Counted from the stretch's first letter, positions 1-8,597 are shown. The stretch: DNA of 48,376 bases from Oceanimonas baumannii (GCF_002245495.1 NZ_NQJF01000019.1:1-48376), one strand, 5' to 3'. The notes: a model not told the origin generated them from the sequence alone. Numbers and translations: made by a program.

Positions 1-2
1 TA

Positions 3-120
3 TGCCTGGCGGCCATAGCGTTGTGGAACCACCTGACTCCATGCCGAACTCAGTAGTGAAACGCAACCGCGCCGATGATAGTGTGGCAGCTGCCATGTGA
101 AAGTAGGTCACTGCCAGGCA
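3..120 (+). rRNA. rrf: 5S ribosomal RNA
   Basis: The sequence closely matches gammaproteobacterial 5S rRNA. It opens TGCCTGGCGGCC and closes with the complementary CTGCCAGGCA, which forms helix I. The internal stretch CCATGCCGAACTCAG (loop B/C region) is diagnostic. It is the distal end of an rRNA operon whose 16S and 23S genes lie upstream of the window. Ends are set from the terminal helix and may be off by one or two bases. Confidence 0.97.
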
Positions 121-153
121 CCCAATTTAGTACACTGACTATACAGCTTTTGC

Positions 154-230
154 GGAGCGGTAGTTCAGTTGGTTAGAATACCGGCCTGTCACGCCGGGGG
201 TCGCGGGTTCGAGTCCCGTCCGCTCCGCCA
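154..230 (+). tRNA. tRNA-Asp (GTC)
   Basis: A 77-base cloverleaf with acceptor arms GGAGCGG/CCGCTCC, D-loop AGTTGGTTAGA, anticodon GTC at 188-190, TΨC arm GGGTTCGAGTCCC and an encoded CCA end. It lies 33 bases after the 5S gene, so it is a distal tRNA of the rRNA operon, as with the aspartate tRNAs after some E. coli rrn operons. Confidence 0.97.
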
Positions 231-236
231 TTATTT

Positions 237-268
237 AAAACCCCAGCAGAAATGCTGGGGTTTTTTCG
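237..268 (+). terminator. rho-independent terminator of the rRNA operon
   Basis: Perfect 8-bp stem CCCCAGCA/TGCTGGGG with a short GAAA-type loop, flanked by AAAA on the left and followed by TTTTTT. It sits six bases after tRNA-Asp and is the primary terminator of the rrn-tRNA transcript. Confidence 0.93.
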
Positions 269-324
269 TTTAGGCTTCATTGCCCTTCAACGCCGGTACG
301 TTTTTCTCCCGTTTAATTGACAAG

Positions 325-352
325 AAGCCTCGATTTAACGATCGGGGCTTTT
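325..352 (+). terminator. second terminator downstream of the rRNA operon
   Basis: A 10-bp stem AAGCCTCGAT/ATCGGGGCTT with one G-U pair, a six-base loop and a short T run. It lies about 60 bases after the first terminator. Tandem terminators are usual behind highly transcribed rRNA operons. Confidence 0.75.
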
Positions 353-678
353 CTCAGTATGTCCCCTTATCTGTTCTGATAAAGAAAAACGTGTTGGTAT
401 AACACCTGCTGGAAATCCATTCTTTGCATTGCTATTCCTTCTTTAGCTTAAACATTATCTTGCTGCTATGTCTGCATGGCTACCTTCGTTAGCGTCTATT
501 TTTCTAATTTCAGTGTTGATAGAGGCATATTTTATGGTCGCAGATCGAATTTAAGATCGGCATTCCACGCCATATTATAAGTACTACTTATTAAATATTG
601 GGGTAACTTGATAGTGGGTGATGGAAGGGTACAAACAGGGTATATATCTGTGATTGGCAATTTGTATGGAGCTTTAAT
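353..678. other. gene-free AT-rich stretch before the FAD oxidoreductase gene
   Basis: No coding sequence is supported here. It is visibly more AT-rich than the rest of the window. At 391-405 there is an inverted repeat GTGTT-GGTAT-AACAC with the T-N11-A form of a LysR-type site. It could serve the LysR gene at 3407, but it lies about 270 bases upstream of the first gene, so this is speculative. A weak GGAG at 668-671 precedes the ATG at 679. No convincing sigma-70 promoter was recognised. Confidence 0.5.
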
Positions 679-1992
679 ATGTCAATTATCCTTCCTCGTG
701 ATGACGGGCGCTGTGGCTGGTTTAAGTTGTTGAATACGGCTCGGCCAAGTCGGCAGATCCATGGTAAACAAAAGGCGGACATGGTAATTGTCGGTAGCGG
801 GTTTGTCGGACTAGCTGCTGCTCGTGCCTATGCCGAGCTGCGACCGGATCACAGGGTAATACTACTTGAAGCTCTGAAAGTCGGTCAGGGAGCCTCGGGG
901 CGAAACTCTGGCTTTCTTATTGATCTCCCTCACAAGCGAGATCTGGAATTTGGCAGCCTGGACAGAAAGCAAAAAATTTATCGTCTGAATCTGGAAGCAA
1001 TTGCCGATCTGAAGAAAAGTGTTCACCAGCATGGTATTAATTGTGGCTGGGAAGAAGCTGGGAAATATCAGGTTGCGGTAGGTGATAGAGGAATAGGCTT
1101 CCTGCGAAATTACGCCACTCTGCTCGATAACTTCGATTATCCTTATCAATTGATTGAGGGGGATCCGCTTTCGGAGGCCCTTGGTACCCACTATTACAGC
1201 CAAGCTATTTATACCGATAAGTGTGTCTTAGTTCAGCCGGCGGCTCTGGTGAATGGGCTTGCCGATACTTTGCCGGCAAATGTCGAACTTTACGAAGAAC
1301 ATCCGGTACTGGATATTAAAAAGCAGGCTGCTCAGTTCTCGGTTCGTACTCAAGATGCAGTCTTCTCGACTCCGAAAGTCATCCTGGCAACAAACATCTT
1401 TGCCAAGGAGTTCGGCTACCTGCGCTCCCGAATGATCCCAACCATGACCTATGCCAGCATGACCAGACCGCTGACCGCTGAGGAAATGATGGTATTTCGT
1501 CATGAGAAGTCCTGGGGGGCAACCCCGGCTGATCACGGTGGAACCACCTTACGCTTGACCCAGGATCGTCGTCTGGTGATCCGCAATCGTTATCAGTTCG
1601 TGCCTCGTTATCACGATAACCTTGATGCTCGCCGGGCTGTACGGCAAGGTCACCTGGATGGATTACAGGCCCGGTACCCGCAATTTGACAACCTTACCCT
1701 TGAATATACCTGGGGTGGAGCCTGCGCGTTATCCCGAAATTATCAGGCGTTCTTTGGCGAGCTGGCTCCAAACCTGCTTTTTTCCGGTATTCACCAGAGT
1801 GTTGGAGCTACCCGCGGGAGTATCACTGGTAAGTTGCTGGCTCAATTGGCTCTAGGACAGGATTCTGAAAGTCTGGCTCATATGCTGGAAATTAGCCAAA
1901 CGCCAGCTGTTAACCCTCCCGAACCATTCCTCAGTATGGGAGTTAAGACACGGATGGCCTACGCCCGGTATGAATCGGCCAGTGAGCTGTAA
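679..1992 (+). CDS. FAD-dependent oxidoreductase (DAO/PuuB-like family)
   Basis: A 437-residue soluble flavoenzyme of the D-amino-acid oxidase fold. The N-terminal segment LPRDDGRCGW resembles the leader of gamma-glutamylputrescine oxidase-like proteins. It is followed by the dinucleotide-binding motif VIVGSGFVGLAAA at about residues 36-48, then an acidic strand end (LLEA) and the GASGRNSGF motif near residue 72, typical of DAO enzymes that contact FAD. The C-terminus has the GIHQSVGATRGSITG segment that closes over FAD. It probably oxidises an amine or amino acid, releasing aldehyde or oxo-acid, ammonia and peroxide; the substrate is unknown. It lies 35 bases upstream of a GltS-type carrier and then a LysR regulator, all co-directional, which suggests one uptake-and-oxidation cassette. 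The ATG has a modest GGAG upstream. Confidence 0.8.
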   Translation: MSIILPRDDGRCGWFKLLNTARPSRQIHGKQKADMVIVGSGFVGLAAARAYAELRPDHRVILLEALKVGQGASGRNSGFLIDLPHKRDLEFGSLDRKQKIYRLNLEAIADLKKSVHQHGINCGWEEAGKYQVAVGDRGIGFLRNYATLLDNFDYPYQLIEGDPLSEALGTHYYSQAIYTDKCVLVQPAALVNGLADTLPANVELYEEHPVLDIKKQAAQFSVRTQDAVFSTPKVILATNIFAKEFGYLRSRMIPTMTYASMTRPLTAEEMMVFRHEKSWGATPADHGGTTLRLTQDRRLVIRNRYQFVPRYHDNLDARRAVRQGHLDGLQARYPQFDNLTLEYTWGGACALSRNYQAFFGELAPNLLFSGIHQSVGATRGSITGKLLAQLALGQDSESLAHMLEISQTPAVNPPEPFLSMGVKTRMAYARYESASEL

Positions 1993-2027
1993 AGTTCTCA
2001 CAAGGAAACTAAAAAGGAGTTTATGTT

Positions 2028-3371
2028 ATGAATATCTGGGATTTTACTATTGATTTCGGTATTGCCAGCGGTTTGATCCTTCTGTGCAAGCTGATCCGGA
2101 CTAATGTGGTTTTGGTACAGAAACTGTTTATGCCTGTGGCCTTGCTGGCCGGTCTGCTCGGCCTTGCACTGGGACCTCAAGGCGTTGATATTCTGCCCTT
2201 CTCTGAAGCATTTGGTGGCTATGGCGGTGTACTGATTGCCATCATTTTTGCCGGGGTTGGCTTGTCTACCGAGTTTCCCGCTCCCTCCGTGTTACTGTCA
2301 CGCTCCGGCAAGCTGTGGGCCTTTAACCAAACAGCAACTGCGTCTCAGTGGCTGGTAGGTCTGGTGGCCGGCGCGCTTATTTTCACCCTATTCTGGCCTG
2401 AACTGTCACCAGCATTTGGTTTGATTATGCCTGCCGGCTTTATGGGCGGGCATGGTACTGCTGTGGCAATGGGGAATTCCTTTGCCGAGTTGGGCTGGGA
2501 AGATGCCACCACGCTGGCGATGACCTCTGCTACTGTGGGCGTATTTGCCGCTGTACTGATGGGGTTGGCCATTATTCGCTACGGTGTTAGGAAAGGGTAC
2601 ATCAGTGGTCTGACCCCTTTTGAGCAAATGGAAACACACCACCGCAAGGGACTTATCAATGCACCGGATCGGGTCGCCATCGGCAAGGAGACAGTATCTG
2701 CTTCTTCCATTGATGTGCTGTCCATGCACATAGCGCTGGTTTTACTTATTACTGTTGCCGCTTATTATCTGGGTTCTTACCTGTCCAGCTTCAATGATTT
2801 TATTTCAGTCCCTACCTTTGCCAGTGCTTTCCTGTTGGGCACATTGAGCCGTACGTTGCTCAAGCGTTTTGGTTTGCTGAAGCACTTCGATATCAAAATA
2901 TTTACTCACATAGCCAGTACCGCGACTGATTATTTGATTGTATTTGGTATCGCCTCAATTAAGGTCATGGTGCTGATGGCTTACGCCGCTCCTCTGGTGG
3001 TGTTGATGTTGCTTGGGTTATTACTGTGTTTGGTGATGGTATTTTATGTGGCCCCGCGCATGCTTGGTGACCAATGGTTTGAGAAAGGTGTATTTTCATG
3101 GGGTTGGATGACAGGGACTGTCGCCATGGGAATCCTGTTGCTGCGTATTGCCGATCCGGATCGTAAAACTACAATTCTCGATGACTATGCGATTGCGTAT
3201 GTGCCGGGAGCTGTGTTTGATATCATCCTGATTTCGTTTATGCCGGGGTTGATCATGCAAGGCTTCATATTTGAAGCGATTGCTGGATTGGTAGCCTATC
3301 TTGTGGTTGTCGGATTGATCAGCAGGACGTTGACAGCCAAAGCGGGTTACAAGAGGGTGGCTCAGTCCTGA
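2028..3371 (+). CDS. sodium/glutamate symporter family carrier (GltS-like)
   Basis: A 447-residue inner-membrane protein with 10-12 hydrophobic segments. It resembles GltS sodium:glutamate symporters in the repeated glycine-rich segments, for example IIFAGVGLS and GLIMPAGFMGGHGTAVAMG. GltS of E. coli has 401 residues, so this one is somewhat longer, with a hydrophilic loop around residues 190-225. The start is fixed by AAAAGGAG followed by ATG at 2028; an ATG five bases earlier runs into TGA at once. The gene follows the FAD oxidoreductase by 35 bases. The carrier may import the oxidase's substrate. GltS family members take glutamate or related anions, but specificity cannot be read from the sequence. 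Confidence 0.8.
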   Translation: MNIWDFTIDFGIASGLILLCKLIRTNVVLVQKLFMPVALLAGLLGLALGPQGVDILPFSEAFGGYGGVLIAIIFAGVGLSTEFPAPSVLLSRSGKLWAFNQTATASQWLVGLVAGALIFTLFWPELSPAFGLIMPAGFMGGHGTAVAMGNSFAELGWEDATTLAMTSATVGVFAAVLMGLAIIRYGVRKGYISGLTPFEQMETHHRKGLINAPDRVAIGKETVSASSIDVLSMHIALVLLITVAAYYLGSYLSSFNDFISVPTFASAFLLGTLSRTLLKRFGLLKHFDIKIFTHIASTATDYLIVFGIASIKVMVLMAYAAPLVVLMLLGLLLCLVMVFYVAPRMLGDQWFEKGVFSWGWMTGTVAMGILLLRIADPDRKTTILDDYAIAYVPGAVFDIILISFMPGLIMQGFIFEAIAGLVAYLVVVGLISRTLTAKAGYKRVAQS

Positions 3372-3406
3372 ATACATGCCGGCATGTGTGTGGGTGATAA
3401 GGAAGC

Positions 3407-4345
3407 ATGGCAAAGGTTGACTTTGAATTAAAACAGATACAGGTGTTTACTGCTGTAGCAAAGACGCTAAGTTTTTCTGCTGCAGCTAAACAGCTTAATG
3501 TAAGTCAGTCCGCTATTTCTCAGCATATTGCCAAGCTGGAGTCCAGCTACGGAGTGCCGCTGATCCAGCGGCACTGCCGTCCGGTAACTCTGACGGATGC
3601 CGGTAAGAAACTGTTCAGGTTCGGTGAAGCCTGGCTGTCCCAGGCCATGAATATGCACAATGAACTGCAATTAAGTCACTCTTCGCATATGAGAGTGTTA
3701 AGGCTGGGAGTCATTGATTCACTGACTCCAGTCATGGCTCCGCTTGCCGTTGAACATTTCTCCGACAAAGTTCAGAGCCTGAGTGTACAGTCTGGGGTGA
3801 TCACCGGCTTGAACTCGGCCTTCCAGGCTGGTGAACTGGATATGCTTATTACTGCCAGTATTGCGCCTGAATCAAATACACAGAATACATTTCTGCTGGC
3901 CAGAGATCCTTATGTGCTGATTGCTCCGTCCGACAAAGCCCGTCTTACGTTCAGTGAAATGGTTCAGCAATTAAGTTACATCGGTTACGACAAACGCTCT
4001 CAGATTGGTAAGAGCATCCAGTCGATCTTTCAGCAACATGACATCCAGGTGTCAAGTACGGTTTCTGTGGATTCGTTTGATACTCTTTCCAAGTTGGTCT
4101 CGTCAGGCCTTGGATGGGGGCTCGTGTCTGCTTTCAGTCTGCAGAGCATCACGGCGCTCTCTCCTTACCTCATCGTCAGAAATGTGCTCGAAGGTAATTA
4201 TTCTCGGGATGTCTATCTTGTTACCAGCAGCACGTTGCCAAAAGACTTTGTAGATTACGCCCGAAAGCGGTTTCAAGGGCTCTTGACCAAGACGGTTAAA
4301 GGGGCAATACAGAAGCATTTTCCTCTTATTAGTTTCTTGGACTAG
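3407..4345 (+). CDS. LysR-family transcriptional regulator
   Basis: A 312-residue regulator. The winged HTH is at residues 10-70, with SFSAAAKQLNVSQSAISQHI as the helix-turn-helix, followed by the linker helix and a periplasmic-binding-protein-like effector domain. It sits 35 bases after the GltS-like gene with an AAGGA ribosome site just before the ATG. It is probably the dedicated regulator of the oxidase/carrier cassette, either co-transcribed with it or from its own promoter. LysR genes are more often divergent from their targets, so the co-directional, distal position is slightly unusual. The effector is unknown. Confidence 0.88.
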   Translation: MAKVDFELKQIQVFTAVAKTLSFSAAAKQLNVSQSAISQHIAKLESSYGVPLIQRHCRPVTLTDAGKKLFRFGEAWLSQAMNMHNELQLSHSSHMRVLRLGVIDSLTPVMAPLAVEHFSDKVQSLSVQSGVITGLNSAFQAGELDMLITASIAPESNTQNTFLLARDPYVLIAPSDKARLTFSEMVQQLSYIGYDKRSQIGKSIQSIFQQHDIQVSSTVSVDSFDTLSKLVSSGLGWGLVSAFSLQSITALSPYLIVRNVLEGNYSRDVYLVTSSTLPKDFVDYARKRFQGLLTKTVKGAIQKHFPLISFLD

Positions 4346-4530
4346 CGTGCCATCTCTCTGGACTTTACCTGGTTAGACACTGAAACAGTCGAAAGCGGCA
4401 TCTCTACTGACCTCCATGAAGCACTCTTCTTCGTTTGAGCCAGTGTGACACTGAAATGACCTAATGTGTCGTTACTGCTGCACAGTACCGATAAAATTAC
4501 TTACAATACCCCTCATGTTAAGGGGGACTT

Positions 4531-5226
4531 ATGTCTATCAATTACAACAAGCTGGTGTTCTGGAATCTGGCAGCGTTTGCCGTGTTGGGGAGCTGGTTCT
4601 GGCTGCCGAATCATGGTTTCTGGTTTGAACTCGACAAAGCGGTCTTTTACTTTTTTAACCAGAAGCTGGGAGAAAGTCAGTTGTGGGTCAACCTGATCGC
4701 CGCACTGAATAACCGGGCCTTTGATGGTGTTGCTCTGCTGGCCATGGGAACCGTATATTACAGCGTGTATCGCCAAGCCGATGCCGGGCAGCGCCGGCAG
4801 CTGGTGATCGTTGGTGTCTTTATGCTGCTGACTGCCGTGGGACTGAATCAGCTGGGACGCGCAATTCCGGTAGAGCGACCGAGTCCGACCCTGACCTTTG
4901 ACAATGTACTCAGGCTGACCGAGCTGGCACCGTTCAAGACCAAAGATGCTTCCGGTGACAGCTTTCCCGGGGATCACGGGCTGATGCTGATGATCTTTAC
5001 CGCTTTTGCCTGGCGTTATCTGTCCTGGCGGGCGGGGCTCTGGGGCTGCCTGTTTGTCGTGGTGTTTTCTGCTCCGCGCGTCATGGGAGGAGCCCACTGG
5101 TTTACCGATATTTATGTGGGCGCGTTTGCTGTGGCCGCTTTTGGCCTGGCCTGGTTGTTGCAGACCGGGCTGATGGATGCCATGATTGCGCGGGTACAGG
5201 CCGCTCTGCCATCACGGATTTACTGA
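4531..5226 (+). CDS. lpxT: Kdo2-lipid A phosphotransferase LpxT (PAP2 family)
   Basis: A 231-residue inner-membrane PAP2-superfamily enzyme that transfers phosphate from undecaprenyl diphosphate to lipid A on the periplasmic side. It follows E. coli LpxT closely in several stretches: PNHGFW near residue 26, NNRAFDG near 60, LTAVGLNQLG near 100 and SPTLTF near 118. The catalytic signature is R116-P117, SFPGDHG at 144-150, and R183-x5-H189-x3-D193. The first motif lacks the classical lysine, as in other LpxT proteins. The start has AGGGGGA spaced six bases from the ATG. The 3' end overlaps the convergent LysR gene by 15 bases. Confidence 0.85.
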   Translation: MSINYNKLVFWNLAAFAVLGSWFWLPNHGFWFELDKAVFYFFNQKLGESQLWVNLIAALNNRAFDGVALLAMGTVYYSVYRQADAGQRRQLVIVGVFMLLTAVGLNQLGRAIPVERPSPTLTFDNVLRLTELAPFKTKDASGDSFPGDHGLMLMIFTAFAWRYLSWRAGLWGCLFVVVFSAPRVMGGAHWFTDIYVGAFAVAAFGLAWLLQTGLMDAMIARVQAALPSRIY

Positions 5227-6129
5227 GTTTTTCCCTTGTTCCAGCAGGGCCGGCAGCTGGCGGATCAGCCAGCTCTTGGCCTTGCCCATGGCATCCCGGC
5301 GCCATGCCAGAACTACATCGGCGCTCTGGTATTCTGCTCCAGCTATTTTTTTCAGCTCTCCCCGTTCAAGCATTTCTCCCAGCCACGCTTGGGGCAGGGT
5401 GGAAATTCCCAGGCCTGCCTTGAGGGCATCCACTTTATCCTGCATGGTGCTGACCGTCAGCCGTGACTGCTTATTGAACAGGTGGTAGGTCAGTGGCGGT
5501 TTGCTACGAGCGGTGTCTGCCACGGCGATAGCCCGGTACTTTTGCAGTATTTCCGGAGTAATGGGGGCTGTTTCATGATGGATGGGATGATCGGGGTGAG
5601 CCACATAAACGAAGGTTTCCCGGTACAGCTGCTTGGTTTTGATGCTGGCATGCACCGGCAGGTCTTCCTGCAGAGCAGTAATAGCCAGGTCGGCCCGGCC
5701 GGTTTCCAGTGCTTCCCAGCTGCCGGCCAGGATTTCGTGAAACAGCCGGATGTCGGTATCGGTCTGACCCAGCAGGGCTTCAATGGCGGGAAACAGGTAT
5801 TTGCATGGCAGAATTCCATCCACTGCCAGCGTAAGGTTGGTTTCCCAGCCTCGTTCCAGAGCGCGGGCAGACTCGACCAGCTGATTTGACGCCTGAAGCA
5901 AATGTCGCCCCTGATCCAGCAGCAGCCGGCCCACCGGAGTGAACCGGGTTTTGTGGCCGGAGCGATCAAAGAGTGTCAAGTCCAGCTCGTCTTCCAGTTT
6001 TTGAATGGTGTAGCTGAGTGCTGAAGGGACCTTCCCCAGCTCATCGGCGGCAGCGGCAAAGCTGCCTCGGCGTTCAATGGCATCGAGCACCCGCAGGGCA
6101 TCCAGCGTCAGGGCTTTTTCCCGGGACAT
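5212..6129 (-). CDS. LysR-family transcriptional regulator
   Basis: A 305-residue LysR regulator starting at the ATG whose complement is 6127-6129. A longer frame opens with TTG at 6144, but its extra codons include the GAG ribosome-site bases, so the ATG is preferred. The HTH is near residues 16-35 (GSFAAAADELGKVPSALSYT), then the linker helix and an effector domain of PBP type. It lies 57 bases after the AEC-family transporter on the same strand, suggesting an operon or a local regulatory pair. The end overlaps lpxT tail to tail by 15 bases. Target and ligand are unknown. Confidence 0.87.
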   Translation of the reverse strand: MSREKALTLDALRVLDAIERRGSFAAAADELGKVPSALSYTIQKLEDELDLTLFDRSGHKTRFTPVGRLLLDQGRHLLQASNQLVESARALERGWETNLTLAVDGILPCKYLFPAIEALLGQTDTDIRLFHEILAGSWEALETGRADLAITALQEDLPVHASIKTKQLYRETFVYVAHPDHPIHHETAPITPEILQKYRAIAVADTARSKPPLTYHLFNKQSRLTVSTMQDKVDALKAGLGISTLPQAWLGEMLERGELKKIAGAEYQSADVVLAWRRDAMGKAKSWLIRQLPALLEQGKNSVNP

Positions 6130-6186
6130 TATTATCTCGTGCAATAGGTCATACCAATACCATACGTGACTCTGGCGTGGCCCGCA

Positions 6187-7143
6187 TCAAAACTTGCCCA
6201 GCGCCCCCAGCAGGGTGGCACCCAAGCTGGCAGTAAGCAGAGAGCCCAGTGTGGTGATGGCGATAATATTGGCAGCCAGCACGGCATTGCCTCCCATGGC
6301 CCGCACCATCACATAACTGGCGGCCGCAGTAGGTGAAGCGTTAATAAGAAAGAGCATCACCAGCTCTGCATCTCTGAAGCCCACTGCCCAGCCTCCCAGG
6401 GTAATCAGCCCCGGCACCAGTATCAGGCGCAGCAGCGTGATGACGGGCAACAGCCCGGTATCTTCCTTGCCGGATTTCAGGCTGAGACTGGCACCAGTGC
6501 ACAGCAGGGCAAGCGGCAACGTCATCTGTGCCAGTGATGCCCCGGTTTTCATTAATATGTCAGGCAGCTGCCAGTCATTAAGGGCAAAGGGCAGGGCGGC
6601 CACAATGCCGATAATCAGCGGGTTTTTGATAATACCAAGCATGATAGCTTTAGGGCTCACGGTCTCGCCGGTATTCAGGCTGCGGCTAAGAGTGATGACG
6701 GCCAGTATATTAAAAAGAATGGTCAGGCAGGCCACGTAAAACGCCATGGCTGCTACTCCCTGGCTGCCATAGGCGTTGTGCACATAAGCCAGGCCAACAA
6801 TGCCCATATTGGCACGAAAGGCACCTTGTACCAGAATGCCACGCAAGGCCTTTTGTGATGTCAGCCGGGTAGCCAGCAACTCCAGCAGGACATACACTAT
6901 CAGGGTGGCGGTAATGCCATAAACAATTAATCCGGGGCTGGCCATCTGTGCGATATCGGCACTGACAATGCTGGTAAACAGCAGTACCGGTAGTGTGATA
7001 TTGAAGACCAGTTTGCTGGCACCGTCGATAAAGCCTTCATTCATCATTTGCGTGCGGCGAAGGAAGAAGCCCAGCAGCAGTAAAAGACAGATAGGCCCGG
7101 TAATGGACAATGAAAACAACAGGCTTTCGGCAAGGGCGTTCAT
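6187..7143 (-). CDS. AEC-family permease (auxin efflux carrier type)
   Basis: A 318-residue membrane protein with about ten transmembrane helices in two five-helix halves separated by a hydrophilic region near residues 150-160. The family pattern is clear: the N-terminal helix SITGPICLLLLLGFFLRR, the FNITLPVLLF segment and the ASPTAAASYVMV segment near the C-terminus. Bacterial members carry malate, malonate or other small anions. I start it at ATG 7143 because the family begins just before helix 1. The longer frame to 7206 adds a His/Cys-rich stretch unlike the family. No strong ribosome site is visible for either start. Confidence 0.82.
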   Translation of the reverse strand: MNALAESLLFSLSITGPICLLLLLGFFLRRTQMMNEGFIDGASKLVFNITLPVLLFTSIVSADIAQMASPGLIVYGITATLIVYVLLELLATRLTSQKALRGILVQGAFRANMGIVGLAYVHNAYGSQGVAAMAFYVACLTILFNILAVITLSRSLNTGETVSPKAIMLGIIKNPLIIGIVAALPFALNDWQLPDILMKTGASLAQMTLPLALLCTGASLSLKSGKEDTGLLPVITLLRLILVPGLITLGGWAVGFRDAELVMLFLINASPTAAASYVMVRAMGGNAVLAANIIAITTLGSLLTASLGATLLGALGKF

Positions 7144-7230
7144 GATGTGATACACATGTGATTGAAGGCAGAGGGAAAGCATGCAGTGATGGGGCTGCCG
7201 GTGCAAGATGCCGGGGGTGTTTTCGTGACG

Positions 7231-7278
7231 TCATAAAAGGTAAAAAGGCGCGAGAATGCGCCTTTTTACCTTTTATGA
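7231..7278. terminator. bidirectional terminator with perfect 21-bp arms
   Basis: The left arm 7231-7251 and right arm 7258-7278 are exact reverse complements around a GAGAAT loop. The GGCGC/GCGCC core is flanked by A/T tracts (AAAAGGTAAAAA and TTTTTACCTTTT), so the hairpin can terminate on either strand. The right arm contains the rnk stop codon (7273-7275). On the minus strand the hairpin lies just after rnk and before the AEC gene. Confidence 0.85.
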
Positions 7279-7680
7279 CTGATAATCACCGGCCCGCTCG
7301 GGCTGATATTCCACGTCGGTAATGGTCACCGTCAGCGGTTTGCCATTGGGGCCGGGCCATTCAATGCTCTGGCCTACTGCCAGACCAAGCAGGGCACTGC
7401 CAATAGGAGCCAGTACCGAAATTTTATCTTTGCTGCCGTCCATGTCCCGCGGAAAACACAGGGTTTTGGTAAAGGTTTCATCAGTACGGTTCATACTGAA
7501 ACGAATGACCGAGTTCATGGTGACAATATTGTCGGGCATGTCCTGAGGGGCGACAACAGTCGCACGTTCCAGCTCATCTTCCAGCCGGCGTACCGCATCG
7601 GAGTCGGGTTGCTTTTCAATCAGCGCCTCAAGCCGGGCCAGATCCAGGGTAGAAATAATAACAGGCGGCAACTGGGCCAT
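7273..7680 (-). CDS. rnk: regulator of nucleoside diphosphate kinase Rnk
   Basis: A 135-residue protein, against 136 in E. coli Rnk, of the GreA/GreB-related family. The N-terminal half is a short helical region. The C-terminal FKBP-like domain carries the family hallmarks VTMNSVIRF near residue 60, SVLAPIGSALLGL near 90 and a terminal EYQPERAGDY. Rnk binds RNA polymerase, competes with GreA/GreB and DksA in the secondary channel, and affects NDP kinase levels. The ATG at 7680 has GGAGG five bases upstream; the TTG-initiated frame 12 bases longer would start inside that ribosome site. It is divergent from ompW. Confidence 0.92.
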   Translation of the reverse strand: MAQLPPVIISTLDLARLEALIEKQPDSDAVRRLEDELERATVVAPQDMPDNIVTMNSVIRFSMNRTDETFTKTLCFPRDMDGSKDKISVLAPIGSALLGLAVGQSIEWPGPNGKPLTVTITDVEYQPERAGDYQS

Positions 7681-7839
7681 ATTAACCTCCAACCAAAAAA
7701 ATCAGGCAACGCCAAAAAAGCGCTGCCTGTATCCAATCCCTAAAGATATACCCCAAGCCGCAGGGTTTGACCAGTGGTTGCCGAGGCTATTTTTCATCCG
7801 GTGTAAACGCGCCCCGCTATTTGAAAAAGCAGCCTTAGT

Positions 7840-7853
7840 TTGCGTTAAATCAA
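7840..7853. promoter_or_regulatory. possible FNR-type site upstream of ompW
   Basis: TTGCG-TTAA-ATCAA matches the FNR consensus TTGAT-N4-ATCAA at 8 of 10 positions, with a perfect right half. It is centred about 80 bases upstream of the ompW start codon. E. coli ompW is FNR-activated, which supports the reading, but the left half is degenerate and no clear -10 was placed. Confidence 0.35.
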
Positions 7854-7925
7854 AAAAGTTCCGCCTTTATTAAGGCACACTGGCCCCAGCTGAAAATTTC
7901 CTGATTAAAACGTTAAGGACAGAAT

Positions 7926-8522
7926 ATGAAAAAAGTTGCTCTTCTGGTTGCTGCTTCCCTGATGGCCCCTGCCGCTGCTTTCGCTCACCAGGCCGGTGAT
8001 ATTCTGGTCCGAGGTGGTGCTGTAATGGTTAGCCCGACTACCGGTACCGAGGACACTCTGGACGTGCAGTCCAACACACAGTTAGGCCTGACCCTTTCTT
8101 ATATGGTGACCGATAACTGGGGTGTGGAGCTGCTGGCCGCCACTCCGTTCTCACACAGTGTAGAGCTGGGTGGTACCGAAGTTGCCAAAGTAAAACACCT
8201 GCCCCCGTCACTGATGGCGCAGTATTATTTCGGCAATGCGCAAAGCAAGGTACGTCCGTATATCGGTGCCGGTGTAAACTATACCTTCTTCTTTGATGAA
8301 GACGGCAAAGGGCCGCTCAGTGGCACCAATGTGAGTGCGGATGATTCCTGGGGATTAGCTGCACAGGCCGGCGTGGATATGGCTGTGACTGAAAATCTGT
8401 TTGTGAATGGTTCTGTCTGGTATATGGATATCGATACCGATGTAACGGTAAACGGTGTTCATGTAGACAACACCAATATTGATCCTATTGGTCTGATGGT
8501 TGGTCTGGGTTACCGTTTCTGA
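7926..8522 (+). CDS. ompW: outer membrane protein OmpW
   Basis: A 198-residue eight-stranded beta-barrel of the OmpW family. A signal peptide of about 20 residues (MKKVALLVAASLM to AAFA, cut before HQAGD) is followed by the family opening GDILVRGGAVMVSP. The LPPSLMAQYYFG and KVRPYIGAGVNYTFF strands are typical, and the protein ends GLMVGLGYRF with the terminal aromatic that the BAM complex recognises. OmpW forms a narrow hydrophobic channel in the outer membrane. AAGGA lies six bases before the ATG. It is divergent from rnk across 245 bases and ends at its own terminator. Confidence 0.95.
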   Translation: MKKVALLVAASLMAPAAAFAHQAGDILVRGGAVMVSPTTGTEDTLDVQSNTQLGLTLSYMVTDNWGVELLAATPFSHSVELGGTEVAKVKHLPPSLMAQYYFGNAQSKVRPYIGAGVNYTFFFDEDGKGPLSGTNVSADDSWGLAAQAGVDMAVTENLFVNGSVWYMDIDTDVTVNGVHVDNTNIDPIGLMVGLGYRF

Positions 8523-8570
8523 TTGATTTGTAATATGGGTTGAGGGATGAAACCCCGGCAGTGTTTTTTT

Positions 8571-8597
8571 GGGCAGACCTTTGGTCTGCCCTTTTTT
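8571..8597 (+). terminator. ompW terminator
   Basis: Perfect 9-bp stem GGGCAGACC/GGTCTGCCC with a TTT loop followed by TTTTTT. It lies about 50 bases after the ompW stop. Confidence 0.93.

Noticed and set aside
154..230. tRNA-Asp as an integration site of a genomic island
   Set aside because: No integrase gene, no phage or conjugation gene, and no repeat of the tRNA 3' end was seen in the following 44 kb.
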